The position numbers were made by a program, and so were the translations under genes. From the NCBI GenBank assembly GCA_902779645.1, contig CACZCH010000009.1, positions 4,844 through 68,843 on the forward strand: a stretch of DNA of 64,000 nucleotides. The letters run 5' to 3'. Below the pieces are notes generated by a model. That model had not been told where the DNA came from and searched no databases. It saw nothing but the letters and a program-made list of their open reading frames with translations. The stretch comes from an uncultured bacterium (lineage in GTDB: Bacteria; Cyanobacteriota; Vampirovibrionia; Gastranaerophilales; Gastranaerophilaceae). Shown here piece by piece: positions 17,278-26,403 of the stretch; position 1 is the first letter of the stretch; each line of letters begins with the position of its first letter.

Positions 17278-17324
17278 ACACCGGATTAGTCGTTTTTTTA
17301 TTAACTTTATGGTAAATAAATAAT

Positions 17325-18353
17325 ATGTTAGAAAGCATAAAAAATTATTTAACATTGAATTTAGCGGATAAATGTGTCAGAGACAAAAACTATGATTCGG
17401 CTTTGATTAAACTGAATGCATTAGTTGATGACGGTTTTAAGCTTTCTGAAATTCTGATGAAGCGTGGTATGCTATGCAAAAAATTGTTAATGTTTGATGA
17501 TGCCTATTCTGATTTTACATATATTATTAACAACTGTGTTGATAAACAACGGGCTTATTATGAAAGAATGAAACTTAACTTTGATATAGGAAACTATTTT
17601 GAAGCAGTATCTGATGCTAATAAAATTCTCGAAGAAATTCCTGATAATTCAGAGTGCAAAATATATAAGATTTTGTCATATGCTTATGCTGAGCAGATTG
17701 ATTTATCAAAAGAATTAACAATGGAAATGTTTGAATCGAATAAATATAGAACAATTCAATTCCTTTTTAACGAAATGGCAAAGAATATAACGGAAGATGA
17801 ATTATTAAAAGCTTTAAAATTGTTAAATGTTGTTGAACTTATAGATCCCGATAACCCGATTAAGATATTCAATGAAGCTAAAATATACGGACTGGCGGGT
17901 AATCGTGATAAAGAATCAGAACTATTAAAAAAACTTGATTCTGTATTTCCGAAATATTTCATATCACATTTTAAATTCACTGATATGTATGAAGAAAGAG
18001 ATTTGCTTGAAACCTGCTTTTTGCTGGAACTAAGAATCTTTGATAAACAATGCTGCTTTGACTATCCAATGTGTATCTTGGAAGGGTATAAAGCATATAT
18101 GGAAGGTTATATTATTGATGCAAAAGAAGCATTTGAAAGAGCTATAAAAATTAATAAAGAAAAGCCTGAAGCGTATGTTCTTTTAGCACAGACTCTTCAA
18201 TTGATGTCCGGTTATGATAATCCTGCATACAAACAAGATGCTGAATATAATTATAAAAAAGCTATGGCAATATATCAGAGAGAAAATCTGACGGCAAAAA
18301 CAGAAAAAATGAAACGACAATTGAGACATTTGAATTCTAACTTAAGCTTTTAA
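17325..18353 (+). CDS. TPR repeat protein
   Basis: The 342-residue soluble protein contains tetratricopeptide-type units, for example around 55-90 (FDDAYSDFTYIINNC), 90-125 (GNYFEAVSDANKILEEIPDN) and 265-300 (IIDAKEAFERAIKINKEKPE). TPRs act as protein-binding scaffolds; no enzymatic domain is present and the partner is unknown. It starts 47 bp after dnaA with no Shine-Dalgarno site and a TATGGT box 11 bases upstream. Its tail overlaps the convergent nadE gene by 17 bp. Confidence 0.8.
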   Translation: MLESIKNYLTLNLADKCVRDKNYDSALIKLNALVDDGFKLSEILMKRGMLCKKLLMFDDAYSDFTYIINNCVDKQRAYYERMKLNFDIGNYFEAVSDANKILEEIPDNSECKIYKILSYAYAEQIDLSKELTMEMFESNKYRTIQFLFNEMAKNITEDELLKALKLLNVVELIDPDNPIKIFNEAKIYGLAGNRDKESELLKKLDSVFPKYFISHFKFTDMYEERDLLETCFLLELRIFDKQCCFDYPMCILEGYKAYMEGYIIDAKEAFERAIKINKEKPEAYVLLAQTLQLMSGYDNPAYKQDAEYNYKKAMAIYQRENLTAKTEKMKRQLRHLNSNLSF

Positions 18354-20229
18354 TAATATGTTCATTTGTTGTTCCTTTATAATTTATTCCGCAGGAAGTT
18401 ATCAGTTGATTATAATCTCTGCTGTTAATAGAATGCTCTTCTATCATCAAGGAAGGTGCTGATATAGACCATTTATAAAAAGCTTTTGACATTCTGTTGT
18501 AGAATTTATCCAGCCATTCAATTTTTTGTTCTCTAGAAATATTATTGTTTTTTTCATAAACAAATTCTGTGTTTAAAAGTTCATTATATTCTTGGTTTAA
18601 ATTTTCTATACGCCAAATTATTTCATCCAAAAAGTCATAAGGCATAAGAGCATCTTCTGCAATAAGCGCTTTCCCTGTCTTTGGATTTATGGCAAGTTCT
18701 GCTCCTGGACGTTTTAAAATTATTGATTCAGGTATAACATTTTTCTCTTTTCTGTTTTTATTTAACCAGCGTGCTAATGCAAAAAGTTTTGTCTTTGTAA
18801 TATCCGCGATAGGAGCAAATCCTCCGGACATATCACCGTTAATAGTTGCATAACCCATGTATGCTTCGGATTTATCAGATGTTGCAATTGGTATACATGA
18901 AGGAAATTCATTGCTGACTCCCCATAATATCATTGCTCTTGAACGTGCCTGAATATTATCCGGTGTAAATGATTTTTTATATCTGTCTGTCCATTTTGTT
19001 TGGGCTTGATTGAACAAATTACTGAAGGTTTCAGATGTTGTATCAATTATTGAACGAATTGGAGCTTCAAAAAAGTTTATACCAAGATTATTTGCTAATT
19101 GCTCAGCATCTGATTTGCTTTCCTTTGATGTTATATGCGAAGGCATTGATATACCAATTACGTTTTCTTTTCCTATTGCGTCGGCTAACAGAACTGCGCA
19201 AATCGTTGAATCAAGCCCGCCTGAAAGTCCCAGAACTGCACGTTTAAACCCGCATTTTCCGAAATAATCTTTTATACCGAGAATTAATGCTTTGTATGTT
19301 CTCTCAAGTTCATTTTTATAATCAAGTGAAAACTCCGGTTTATCAGCTATTTCTTTTTCAAATCCTTGTGGAAGCGGATAAATCACCCCTTCATTTTTAT
19401 AAGGATTAACTAATAAAAATTGTTCTTCTGCGTATTTAGCTCTTGAAATTAAGTTCCCGTCAGAATATAAAGAACTCAGTCCTTCAAATAGAATGTTATC
19501 ATTAGCACCTATTTGATTAACATAAATAAACGGTGTATTGTATTTTTTTGAAAGTTCTGCAATTGTATTATTCTTTAGTAGTTCTCTGTTAGTTTTTGAG
19601 TAAAAAGCAGAGCAGTTTATGTATAATTTAGGATTTTCTTTCGAGAGTTCATCGAGCGGTCTGTAATCTGAATTATTATCAGCAAAAATATCTTCACCAA
19701 TAGTAATTGCATAACCATTATATACAGTGCCTCTATTCTTTGAAAATTCCTGATATTTGTAATCATTTGATGCCGGATTTTGTGGACAGATTGATTTTCT
19801 TACTATACCTTGAATTTTTCCTTTGTGTAAAATTCCTATTGAATTATAATATTTTCCTTCGTATGGTTCTATAAATCCAACAAGAGCAATCGTATTATGA
19901 GTAAGTTTTGCAAGCCCTTCAATCCACTTTACATTATCTTCTACAACTACTTTGTACCTTTGAAGGATGTCTTCCAGCGGGAACCCGGTTAGTGCAAGTT
20001 CAGGGAATATTACTGATTCCAATCCTATATTTTCTGCGAATTTTATATATTTTGCGATTTTTTTTGCATTATATTCTAAATCGCCGATTTTAGTATTTAT
20101 TTGGGCAATCCCTGCGAAACCATTATTTTTTGTACAGTTTAAAATACTGTTTTTTATTTCTGATGGTAAATCTTCTCCATTTTTTAGTGTATTATCAGCA
20201 TATTCAATTAATTCTTGTAATTCTTTCAT
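18337..20229 (-). CDS. nadE: glutamine-dependent NAD+ synthetase
   Basis: The N-terminal nitrilase-type glutaminase (about 30-270) supplies ammonia; its triad is readable as Glu in IFPELALTG, Lys in VRKSICPQNP and Cys in LYINCSAF. The C-terminal synthetase has the ATP-pyrophosphatase loop LGLSGGLDST, with DMSGGFAPIAD later. It amidates nicotinate adenine dinucleotide to NAD+. The two-domain form of about 630 residues is normal for glutaminase-coupled enzymes. I place the start at 20229 (MKELQEL), with GGGA upstream. An in-frame ATG ten codons earlier (20259) overlaps the -10 box of a good promoter and cannot be in the mRNA. Confidence 0.94.
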   Translation of the reverse strand: MKELQELIEYADNTLKNGEDLPSEIKNSILNCTKNNGFAGIAQINTKIGDLEYNAKKIAKYIKFAENIGLESVIFPELALTGFPLEDILQRYKVVVEDNVKWIEGLAKLTHNTIALVGFIEPYEGKYYNSIGILHKGKIQGIVRKSICPQNPASNDYKYQEFSKNRGTVYNGYAITIGEDIFADNNSDYRPLDELSKENPKLYINCSAFYSKTNRELLKNNTIAELSKKYNTPFIYVNQIGANDNILFEGLSSLYSDGNLISRAKYAEEQFLLVNPYKNEGVIYPLPQGFEKEIADKPEFSLDYKNELERTYKALILGIKDYFGKCGFKRAVLGLSGGLDSTICAVLLADAIGKENVIGISMPSHITSKESKSDAEQLANNLGINFFEAPIRSIIDTTSETFSNLFNQAQTKWTDRYKKSFTPDNIQARSRAMILWGVSNEFPSCIPIATSDKSEAYMGYATINGDMSGGFAPIADITKTKLFALARWLNKNRKEKNVIPESIILKRPGAELAINPKTGKALIAEDALMPYDFLDEIIWRIENLNQEYNELLNTEFVYEKNNNISREQKIEWLDKFYNRMSKAFYKWSISAPSLMIEEHSINSRDYNQLITSCGINYKGTTNEHIIKSLS

Positions 20230-20257
20230 AATAATTTCCCTATCTTTTCCGTGTATC

Positions 20258-20287
20258 ATTATACATAAAACATATTATGCAATACAA
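20258..20287 (-). promoter_or_regulatory. nadE promoter
   Basis: TTGTAT and TATAAT are 18 bases apart on the minus strand. The -10 box overlaps the upstream in-frame ATG, which decides the nadE start in favour of 20229. Confidence 0.65.
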
Positions 20288-20343
20288 AGGCAAATTTTTT
20301 ATTTACGTGATTTATATTAAATATAAATGATAAGGAAAATTAA

Positions 20344-21051
20344 ATGCCATTCACAACTTCTTTGTTAACATATAAATCACATGTGCCGATTAAACATATC
20401 AGTTCTCTCGGTTATATGCACCCAGGTGGGAAATTAATTTTCAAGGATCAAAATACAGCTATTGAATATGCAAGAAAAAGAGTTGTCAAAGCTCTAAATG
20501 CTGATAAACCATTTGAGCGCTCCTTAGTGATTGAAGGTAATGCAGTTTTAAAAGAATTTGGCGGAAAAAAAGATCATGTCTATTTAAAAATACAAGATAT
20601 CATAAAAAATATAAAAGAGTTCATTACGGTTCATGGTCATCCTGATATTTTAAAATCAAATTCAGTAGATAAAGGTATCACTTATCCTATAAGCCTTCAG
20701 GATTTGTATGGCATGTTATTACAGCCAAAAGAAATGAAAAGTATTGTGTATAATTCAAAAGGTGAATATTCAATGGTTTCAAAAACAAAATCAGGTTTTT
20801 CACTTAATGAGCCGGAGCTTGATGAAATAATTAACGAATATAATATAACTGTTGGTCAAGACGGATTATTAGGTATGATTTTTAAAAAGTTTAGAACAGT
20901 TTGCAGATTGGTTTTCTCTAAAAATAATGCCGATAGAAAAGCTGTTAACGAGATAAGACAACGAATTTTTGATATTGATGAATTTTTAAGATTTATCTCT
21001 CAAAAATACAACTTAGAATATAAAACAAATTATTCATGTTTAAAAAAATAA
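20344..21051 (+). CDS. protein with JAMM-like metal site, unknown function
   Basis: The 235-residue protein has no signal peptide. Residues 97-120 carry H-G-H-P, then S-L-Q-D after a 17-residue spacer: His97, His99, Ser117 and Asp120 match the H-x-H ... S-x-x-D pattern of JAMM/MPN metalloproteases such as RadC-like and deubiquitinase-like proteins, with a loop about ten residues longer than usual. Glu64 or Glu71 could be the catalytic glutamate. The following strand, MKSIVYNSKGEYSMV, fits the MPN fold. The C-terminal third is helical and basic. The N terminus (SLLTYKS) resembles the FKS/FKA starts of other genes here. If it is secreted it could cleave isopeptide bonds, but that is speculative. 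AAGGAA precedes the ATG. Confidence 0.6.
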   Translation: MPFTTSLLTYKSHVPIKHISSLGYMHPGGKLIFKDQNTAIEYARKRVVKALNADKPFERSLVIEGNAVLKEFGGKKDHVYLKIQDIIKNIKEFITVHGHPDILKSNSVDKGITYPISLQDLYGMLLQPKEMKSIVYNSKGEYSMVSKTKSGFSLNEPELDEIINEYNITVGQDGLLGMIFKKFRTVCRLVFSKNNADRKAVNEIRQRIFDIDEFLRFISQKYNLEYKTNYSCLKK

Positions 21052-21102
21052 CAATCAAATTCTATTTTTGATATAATTATCATATAAAAAATAGGAGTAT
21101 AC

Positions 21103-22371
21103 ATGGAAAGATTTGTCGGATTAATAGGTGTTATAATTATATTTTTATTGGCATATTTAATGTCTAACAATAAAAAAGCCATAAACTATAAAACAATTGG
21201 TATTGGTTTTTTATTACAAATAGTTTTAGCAGTATTTATATTTAAAGTGCCTTTAGGACAAAAAATATTTCTTTGTATAGGTTTGTTTATACAAAAAATA
21301 CTTGATTTCGCAATAGAAGGCGGTTTATTTGTATTTGGTCCGCTTTTGCATTTTGAAAGAATTTCGCAATTATTTGAACACAGTGGTAGCATATTTGCGC
21401 TCCAATTAATTTGTGCAAATATTTTTATGATGGTGCTCGTAAATATATTGTATTATTACGGTATAATGCAAAGAATTGTTGCTGTGCTGGGGCTTGCAAT
21501 GAATAAAATTATGAGAGTATCTGGTGCAGAAGCTCTTTCTAATGTGGCGAGTGCGTTTGTTGGAAATGTTGTTGCTCAAATAATGATTAAACCATATTTG
21601 GAAAAACTTACGCGCTCAGAATTATTGGCTTCTCTATCTGGCAGTTTGGCTTGCATATCAGGCTCGCTTATGCCTATATATATCGGAATGGGAATCCCTG
21701 CACGATATATACTTGCTTCCTCAGTTATGGCAGTTCCAGGGGCTTTGATACTGGCAAAAATAGTTTACCCTGAAACAGGTGAACCTGAAACAAGAGATAA
21801 TATTAAAATTTCAAGAAGAAGAACTTATACAAATGTGTTTGAAGCAATTTCAAGCGGTGCAAGTGACGGTATGAAAGTTGCAATTAATATTGTTGCTATG
21901 ATTTTAGCTCTGGTTGCATTAGTAGCTTTTGTTGACTGGGTGTTAGGATTCACAGGTACATTCATGTATAATTATATTCCGGGGTGCTCGCATTTTGCTT
22001 TCTTGAATGAGTTATCATTGAGTTATATTTTAGGCAAAATTTTTATGTGGTTTGCTTTGATAATCGGAGTACCTTTTAAAGATGCCTCTGTTGTTGGTTC
22101 ATTGATGGGTCAGAAGATTGTTCTGAATGAAATGGTAGCATACGTTAATCTAACACACATTGCTGATTCTATTTCCGCAAAAAGCTTTATGCTGGCAAGC
22201 TTTGCTCTTTGCAGTTTTGCAAATTTCGGCTCAATTGCAATTCAAATCGGCGGTATAGGAGAGCTTGCTCCAAACCAAAGAAAAAATATTGCAAGATTAA
22301 GCTTAAGAGCTTTAATTATAGGTACTCTAAGCTGTTATTTATCTGCAGCAATAGTTGGCGTTGTTATGTAA
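21103..22371 (+). CDS. nupC: concentrative nucleoside transporter (NupC/CNT family)
   Basis: The 422-residue membrane protein has the CNT arrangement: three N-terminal membrane segments, the gate domain, and the core motif region around GAEALSNVASAFVGN (about 139-153), then ASLSGSLACISGS. It takes up nucleosides with H+ or Na+ at the inner membrane. The C-terminal part, CSFANFGSIAIQIGGIGELAP, is typical of the family. AATAGGAG precedes the ATG. It ends five bases before a convergent small gene. Such a salvage transporter fits a fermentative, host-associated organism. Confidence 0.92.
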   Translation: MERFVGLIGVIIIFLLAYLMSNNKKAINYKTIGIGFLLQIVLAVFIFKVPLGQKIFLCIGLFIQKILDFAIEGGLFVFGPLLHFERISQLFEHSGSIFALQLICANIFMMVLVNILYYYGIMQRIVAVLGLAMNKIMRVSGAEALSNVASAFVGNVVAQIMIKPYLEKLTRSELLASLSGSLACISGSLMPIYIGMGIPARYILASSVMAVPGALILAKIVYPETGEPETRDNIKISRRRTYTNVFEAISSGASDGMKVAINIVAMILALVALVAFVDWVLGFTGTFMYNYIPGCSHFAFLNELSLSYILGKIFMWFALIIGVPFKDASVVGSLMGQKIVLNEMVAYVNLTHIADSISAKSFMLASFALCSFANFGSIAIQIGGIGELAPNQRKNIARLSLRALIIGTLSCYLSAAIVGVVM

Positions 22372-22376
22372 AAAAA

Positions 22377-22610
22377 TTAAATATTTTTAATTGAGCTTAT
22401 CTTATCTGAAAGCACTGATAGTAAAGATATAAATTCATTACGTTCATTGCTTATCATTGGAACATAATCTTTTGGAATACCGTAGTATTCTCCGTTAAAC
22501 TCTTTTACTTCGCAGTAAGTTTTTGTAGCATTTGCCAGCGCTCTAACGTTGTATAATTCACTTATTATCTCGTCTTGGCATAATAAAACATCGCTTTTAT
22601 GATAGTTCAT
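22377..22610 (-). CDS. 77-aa hypothetical protein
   Basis: The short acidic protein begins MNYHKSDVLLCQDEII and ends with a helical segment (ISLLSVLSDKISSI). It is soluble with no recognisable domain. AGGAGAT eight bases before the ATG supports translation. It converges with nupC and lies downstream of the DUF262 gene, with a gap of about 110 bp. I do not recognise it. Confidence 0.6.
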   Translation of the reverse strand: MNYHKSDVLLCQDEIISELYNVRALANATKTYCEVKEFNGEYYGIPKDYVPMISNERNEFISLLSVLSDKISSIKNI

Positions 22611-22719
22611 AACAGCATCTCCTATTCTTAATTCTTTTTCATACTGTATAAAATCTTTTTCTAATTAAAGTATATTACATCACAACAAAAAGTGATTAAT
22701 ATATTTTCCAATAAGCATG

Positions 22720-23814
22720 CTATTTAAAACTGATTAAAGAATTTAAATATTGAACAAGTTCGTTAAAATTGATATTTTGTCCGCTGACTTGGCGATTTTT
22801 TAAATATTCATCAATTGTATTCAATATTTCTATAAAAATAGTTTCTGAAATGTTACCTGTATGATAATCTTCATAAACACTCAAAATATAAGGGTAAGTG
22901 TCAGTTCCGTTATGTCTTTTTATATTAATGAAAGCATGTCTGATATCTTCATTTTTAAAATTGACATTAAGCATATTGTAATAAAGCATTGCAGAACGCT
23001 TTATGTTTTTCATTAAAATATCTTCTGACATATAAAGCATCATTGTCTCAAAATAATTAACAAAGCTTTCATATAAGCGGTCAGGAGAAAACTTTTTGTA
23101 ATTAAATTTGGTTAAGAAAAAGTCTCTTAAAAACAGAATTATATCGTCTTTTTCAACGCAGTATGATGATTTTAAGTCTTCCCATATATTTAAAACACCA
23201 TTTTCTTTAAGATAATTATCAATCATCATAATTTGGTTAATCTTACGATTGTTTTTGTTTAATCTGTAATACAAATCTCTTTTTGAAACTTCATCAGTGT
23301 CAACCAAAACTATATTGATTTTTTGAAGCATTTTGAATATATTACTTGCTTGAAGTTTTTCTTCTTTGATTTGTGTCCAGAAATTGTGAAGCAAAACAAA
23401 CATAGGTTTAGATTTTTCTATACCTGATAATCTTTCTCCGTTTATAATTTTTAAATACAAATCTGCATCTTCTTCTTGTAAATGAAGCTTTACTTTTGAA
23501 CCTGAAAATAAGTATTTTGTTCTAATAGTTTTTATTGCTTTATCATTTTGCGGGGAAGTTTTTTTATAGCATTCACAAACAGCGTGCAATAATAATGATA
23601 AAGAAACAATTCTGTTCAACCCGTCCACGATTGTGTATTGGTCAATTGTTCTTTGGTGCAAATATATAAGTCCCAAATCAATCGAGCGGGTAAATTGTTC
23701 ATCTTCAGTCATTAAATCTAAAAAATTTACCAGCTCTCGGTTACACCTTGAGACTTCCAAAGTGTATAAATCGTGAACATTATTTAAAAATTTAAGTAAA
23801 TTTACGACTTCCAT
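22720..23814 (-). CDS. DUF262-like protein with degenerate DGQQR motif
   Basis: The 364-residue protein shows the DUF262 core: TIVDGLNRIVSLSLLLHAV (61-79) matches the family's I-DGQQRLTTL-LLLxA segment, and RLNKNNRKINQ later matches the usual R-N-gg..L. DUF262 occurs in GmrSD-type DNA modification-dependent nucleases and other ParB-like NTPases. Here the two Gln of DGQQR are Leu66 and Asn67, so nucleotide chemistry may be altered. The C-terminal DUF1524 nuclease domain with an H-x-x-P motif is not visible. Its ATG follows the stop of the winged-helix gene by one base, so the pair is translationally coupled. A defence or regulatory role are both open. Confidence 0.7.
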   Translation of the reverse strand: MEVVNLLKFLNNVHDLYTLEVSRCNRELVNFLDLMTEDEQFTRSIDLGLIYLHQRTIDQYTIVDGLNRIVSLSLLLHAVCECYKKTSPQNDKAIKTIRTKYLFSGSKVKLHLQEEDADLYLKIINGERLSGIEKSKPMFVLLHNFWTQIKEEKLQASNIFKMLQKINIVLVDTDEVSKRDLYYRLNKNNRKINQIMMIDNYLKENGVLNIWEDLKSSYCVEKDDIILFLRDFFLTKFNYKKFSPDRLYESFVNYFETMMLYMSEDILMKNIKRSAMLYYNMLNVNFKNEDIRHAFINIKRHNGTDTYPYILSVYEDYHTGNISETIFIEILNTIDEYLKNRQVSGQNINFNELVQYLNSLISFK

Positions 23815-23815
23815 A

Positions 23816-24436
23816 TTAATCAGTTAAAACGAAACCGCCGGATGGCACATTTTTTAACTTATCGCCCTCAATTTTTGCTCTTAGATTTTTAATATATTTA
23901 TAAACATAGTCTCTCGGCAAATCCAATAATTTTGCTAAATCTTTAGCATAAACAGTTTTACCCAAATTATTTATCAAATAATCAAATACCATTTGTTCTC
24001 TGTCTGTTAAAGATTTTTTTAATACAATTTGAGGGTCTTTGTTTGAAATTTCTTGAACTGCTTCAATTATAGATTTATTGTTGTCAGGTTTTTTAGGTAA
24101 AACCTTTTCAATTTTTTTAGATAATTCAACTTTTTGTTTCTCATTTATAGAATTATTTGCTTTTTGAGCAATATCTTTTTTTGTAATAGAAAACGGTGTA
24201 TGAGAAATTTGGCGTTCTCTGACAAATGCCCTTTCTGCGATTCTTGAAAAACCGTCATTAAGATTTGAGCCTGTGTTAGAGGATGTACCTTTCGACATTA
24301 CAATATCAACAACGTCATTTGTTGGTTTGCTCTCTTCTACTGTTTTGCCGAGTCTTGCAGCGAACTCTTCTAATGTTATTTTTTCCAATGAACTTCTCCA
24401 TTGTTTTATCTCTTCTTTTGTCAAGTAATTAGACAT
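23816..24436 (-). CDS. winged-helix domain protein coupled to DUF262 gene
   Basis: The 206-residue protein has a polar, low-complexity first part (1-130, rich in Ser, Lys, Asn). A C-terminal winged-helix domain (about 140-206) contains LTDREQMVFDYLINNLGKTV, then DLAKLLDLPRDYVYKYIKNL as the recognition-helix region, and ends SGGFVLTD, like OmpR-type wings. The likely role is DNA binding. AGGAGA precedes the ATG and a TATAAT lies about 70 bp upstream. The one-base junction with the DUF262 gene implies a joint function. Confidence 0.65.
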   Translation of the reverse strand: MSNYLTKEEIKQWRSSLEKITLEEFAARLGKTVEESKPTNDVVDIVMSKGTSSNTGSNLNDGFSRIAERAFVRERQISHTPFSITKKDIAQKANNSINEKQKVELSKKIEKVLPKKPDNNKSIIEAVQEISNKDPQIVLKKSLTDREQMVFDYLINNLGKTVYAKDLAKLLDLPRDYVYKYIKNLRAKIEGDKLKNVPSGGFVLTD

Positions 24437-24552
24437 TAATAAAATCTCCTATACTAACCTGTGATAGTCTTAATTCCCCATAGCGGATTTCTTATAATTA
24501 TAATGTAACATAAAACTTAAAAAAAAAGTTGAAATATTGCGCGATGTAAAGA

Positions 24553-25158
24553 TTAATTTTCTTGAACGATTCTTCCGGGAAGATTATTCTTTCTAATCAC
24601 ATCTAACAATGATTCTGCACTTGTTTTGTTTTTAAATATGCCGACTTGTAGTGTGTAATTATTAGCACCGATACATTTTACAATCGGATTAAAGCCGCTG
24701 CCTGATTCTTGTATTATTTCCTTTGCTACTTTAGCTTGTTCTGAAGTTGTGTATGAGCCTATAAACACTTTGTAAACAGTATCTTGAACCGGTTTTGGCT
24801 GTGTATTGATTGTATTATTGTCAGCAGAAGTGCTTTCATTAACAGAATATTCTTTTGATTCGCTGACGGCAGGAACATCTGAAGGATTCTGCATTAAATC
24901 TGTAAAGCTTCGGCTTCTGTCCTCATTTTGAATTGCGGCAAGGCTTGTATCAACAATATTTTTTCCGTCAGTATCATCTATTGATTGTTCTTTATAGTCT
25001 CCGATAGATGTATCAACGGACATATTTCTAACTAAAGAATTAATAATAAAAGTTGATATTAAAAGCATACCGAAAAAAGAAATGATAAATATTTTAAAAA
25101 GCGGATGTTCTTTTTTTACATCTTTTTTCATATATTTTTTGTATCCGTGTGCCGTCAT
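24553..25158 (-). CDS. membrane-anchored SPOR domain protein
   Basis: The 201-residue protein has a short Lys-rich cytosolic tail, one membrane segment (about 22-43, FKIFIISFFGMLLISTFII), a Ser/Asp-rich linker and a C-terminal SPOR domain (about 127-201). The domain shows the two repeats VYKVFIGSYTTSEQAKVAKE and YTLQVGIFKNKTSAESLLD. SPOR domains bind denuded septal peptidoglycan, so a role in cell division or wall remodelling at the inner membrane is likely. AAAGGA precedes the ATG. It starts 16 bp after the DUF366 gene and belongs to the HEAT-queC-DUF366-SPOR run. Confidence 0.85.
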   Translation of the reverse strand: MTAHGYKKYMKKDVKKEHPLFKIFIISFFGMLLISTFIINSLVRNMSVDTSIGDYKEQSIDDTDGKNIVDTSLAAIQNEDRSRSFTDLMQNPSDVPAVSESKEYSVNESTSADNNTINTQPKPVQDTVYKVFIGSYTTSEQAKVAKEIIQESGSGFNPIVKCIGANNYTLQVGIFKNKTSAESLLDVIRKNNLPGRIVQEN

Positions 25159-25174
25159 AATGTATCCTTTTAAA

Positions 25175-25735
25175 TTATTCTATTACACCGCGAACTTTTG
25201 TACAAGCCATTTGAATATCCTCAAGTTCTTCTGCATATCTTTTCATAACTTCAAGAGCAAATTCTTTCGTATCATCAATTCCAAGTTCGCTTTTTAATCC
25301 CGAAGCTTCTATTGGAGCGCCTTCAGATAGTATATTTAAGCCCGTATGTATGAGTACTGATGTTATAGATTTTGTTGCAATAGAAACTGATAATTTTCTT
25401 CCGTTAATCATTAAATCATCCCCATTTCTGACAACAAAAATTCCTCTTTCTTCAAGCAGTTCTTTAATTATGCACATTAACATACGTTGTCTGAATACGC
25501 CCTCGCTTAGATTTATTCCGAATTGTTCCGTGATAAAACTCAGCATATATTTGCTGTAAATTGGTTCATTATTGATAACGTCTTCTATATCAACCATCTC
25601 TGTTAAGTCGACTTTGCATTCGCCTTGAAATGCAACAATTGCATCTCCTTGGATTTTAAAATTCTTATATATCCAGTGCGGTGACAACTGTGAACCAATA
25701 TATTTAATCTCTTCATCTATAAATTTCGTTTTCAT
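25175..25735 (-). CDS. DUF366 family protein
   Basis: At 186 residues the protein matches the DUF366 layout, starting MKTKFIDEEIKYIGSQLSPH, with GDAIVAFQGECKVDL and the SVSIATKSITSVLIHTG strand region. The function is not established; the family is related in fold to lipoate/biotin ligase-like proteins. Its start overlaps the queC stop (TAATG), and DUF366 genes often sit beside queuosine genes, so a link to 7-deazaguanine metabolism is likely but unproven. GGTGA in the end of queC serves as the ribosome binding site. Confidence 0.8.
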   Translation of the reverse strand: MKTKFIDEEIKYIGSQLSPHWIYKNFKIQGDAIVAFQGECKVDLTEMVDIEDVINNEPIYSKYMLSFITEQFGINLSEGVFRQRMLMCIIKELLEERGIFVVRNGDDLMINGRKLSVSIATKSITSVLIHTGLNILSEGAPIEASGLKSELGIDDTKEFALEVMKRYAEELEDIQMACTKVRGVIE

Positions 25736-26403
25736 TATTCACCAAACAATAAATTTATATAATCATACGCATTATTATTAATTAAAGCATTTTTTAAATG
25801 CCTGCACGATTCACACTCTCCGCAATGTTTATCATTTGACCTGTAACAACTCCTTACAAATTCAAGCGGGACTTGCTTTTCTATCGCAATTTTTACTATA
25901 TCATCCTTGCCGGATTTTATCAAGGGAGCAATAACTTTTGGTTTTTTAAGGGTTGAATACTCAAACACTTCAGATATCTTTTTTCTAAAATTTTCGGTAT
26001 TATCAGGGAATGTTTCACCTTCGTCTTTATTAGCTCCGAATATTATATAATTGTATTCGTATGAGTCAGCAAAAGATGCTGCAATATTCAGAAAAAGTCC
26101 ATTCCGGTTTGGGACCCAAACGCTTTTAGCGCTCTCTTCCGTTCCTAAATTTTCTGTCGGAATATCTTTTTCACCAACGAGTGCAGTTTTTGTAATTGCT
26201 TTCAGCCAGTCAAGTTTAATAATTTTATGCTGAATTTTATAAAATTTACAGATTTTTGCCGAAGCGGATAACTCGCTTTCTGCTGTTTTTTGTCCGTAGT
26301 CAAATGTCAGAGCAAGTTCTATATTATATTCATCTTTGCAAACTCCAAGTGCTGCAAGTGAATCCAGTCCGCCTGATAAAAGTATTATTGATTTATTTTT
26401 CAT
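25735..26403 (-). CDS. queC: 7-cyano-7-deazaguanine synthase QueC
   Basis: The 222-residue enzyme makes preQ0 from 7-carboxy-7-deazaguanine with ATP and ammonia, in the queuosine pathway. The ATP-pyrophosphatase loop SGGLDS is at 10-15. The zinc site is complete: Cys186, Cys194, Cys197 and Cys200 in CYRSNDKHCGECESC. GANKDEGETFPDN also fits the family. The ATG overlaps the preceding HEAT gene stop (ATGA), with GAGGAAG upstream. queE lies 15 kb away (41027). Confidence 0.95.
   Translation of the reverse strand: MKNKSIILLSGGLDSLAALGVCKDEYNIELALTFDYGQKTAESELSASAKICKFYKIQHKIIKLDWLKAITKTALVGEKDIPTENLGTEESAKSVWVPNRNGLFLNIAASFADSYEYNYIIFGANKDEGETFPDNTENFRKKISEVFEYSTLKKPKVIAPLIKSGKDDIVKIAIEKQVPLEFVRSCYRSNDKHCGECESCRHLKNALINNNAYDYINLLFGE

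Noticed and set aside
20229-20259. Upstream ATG for nadE
   Set aside because: It overlaps the -10 box of the promoter, so it would not be transcribed.
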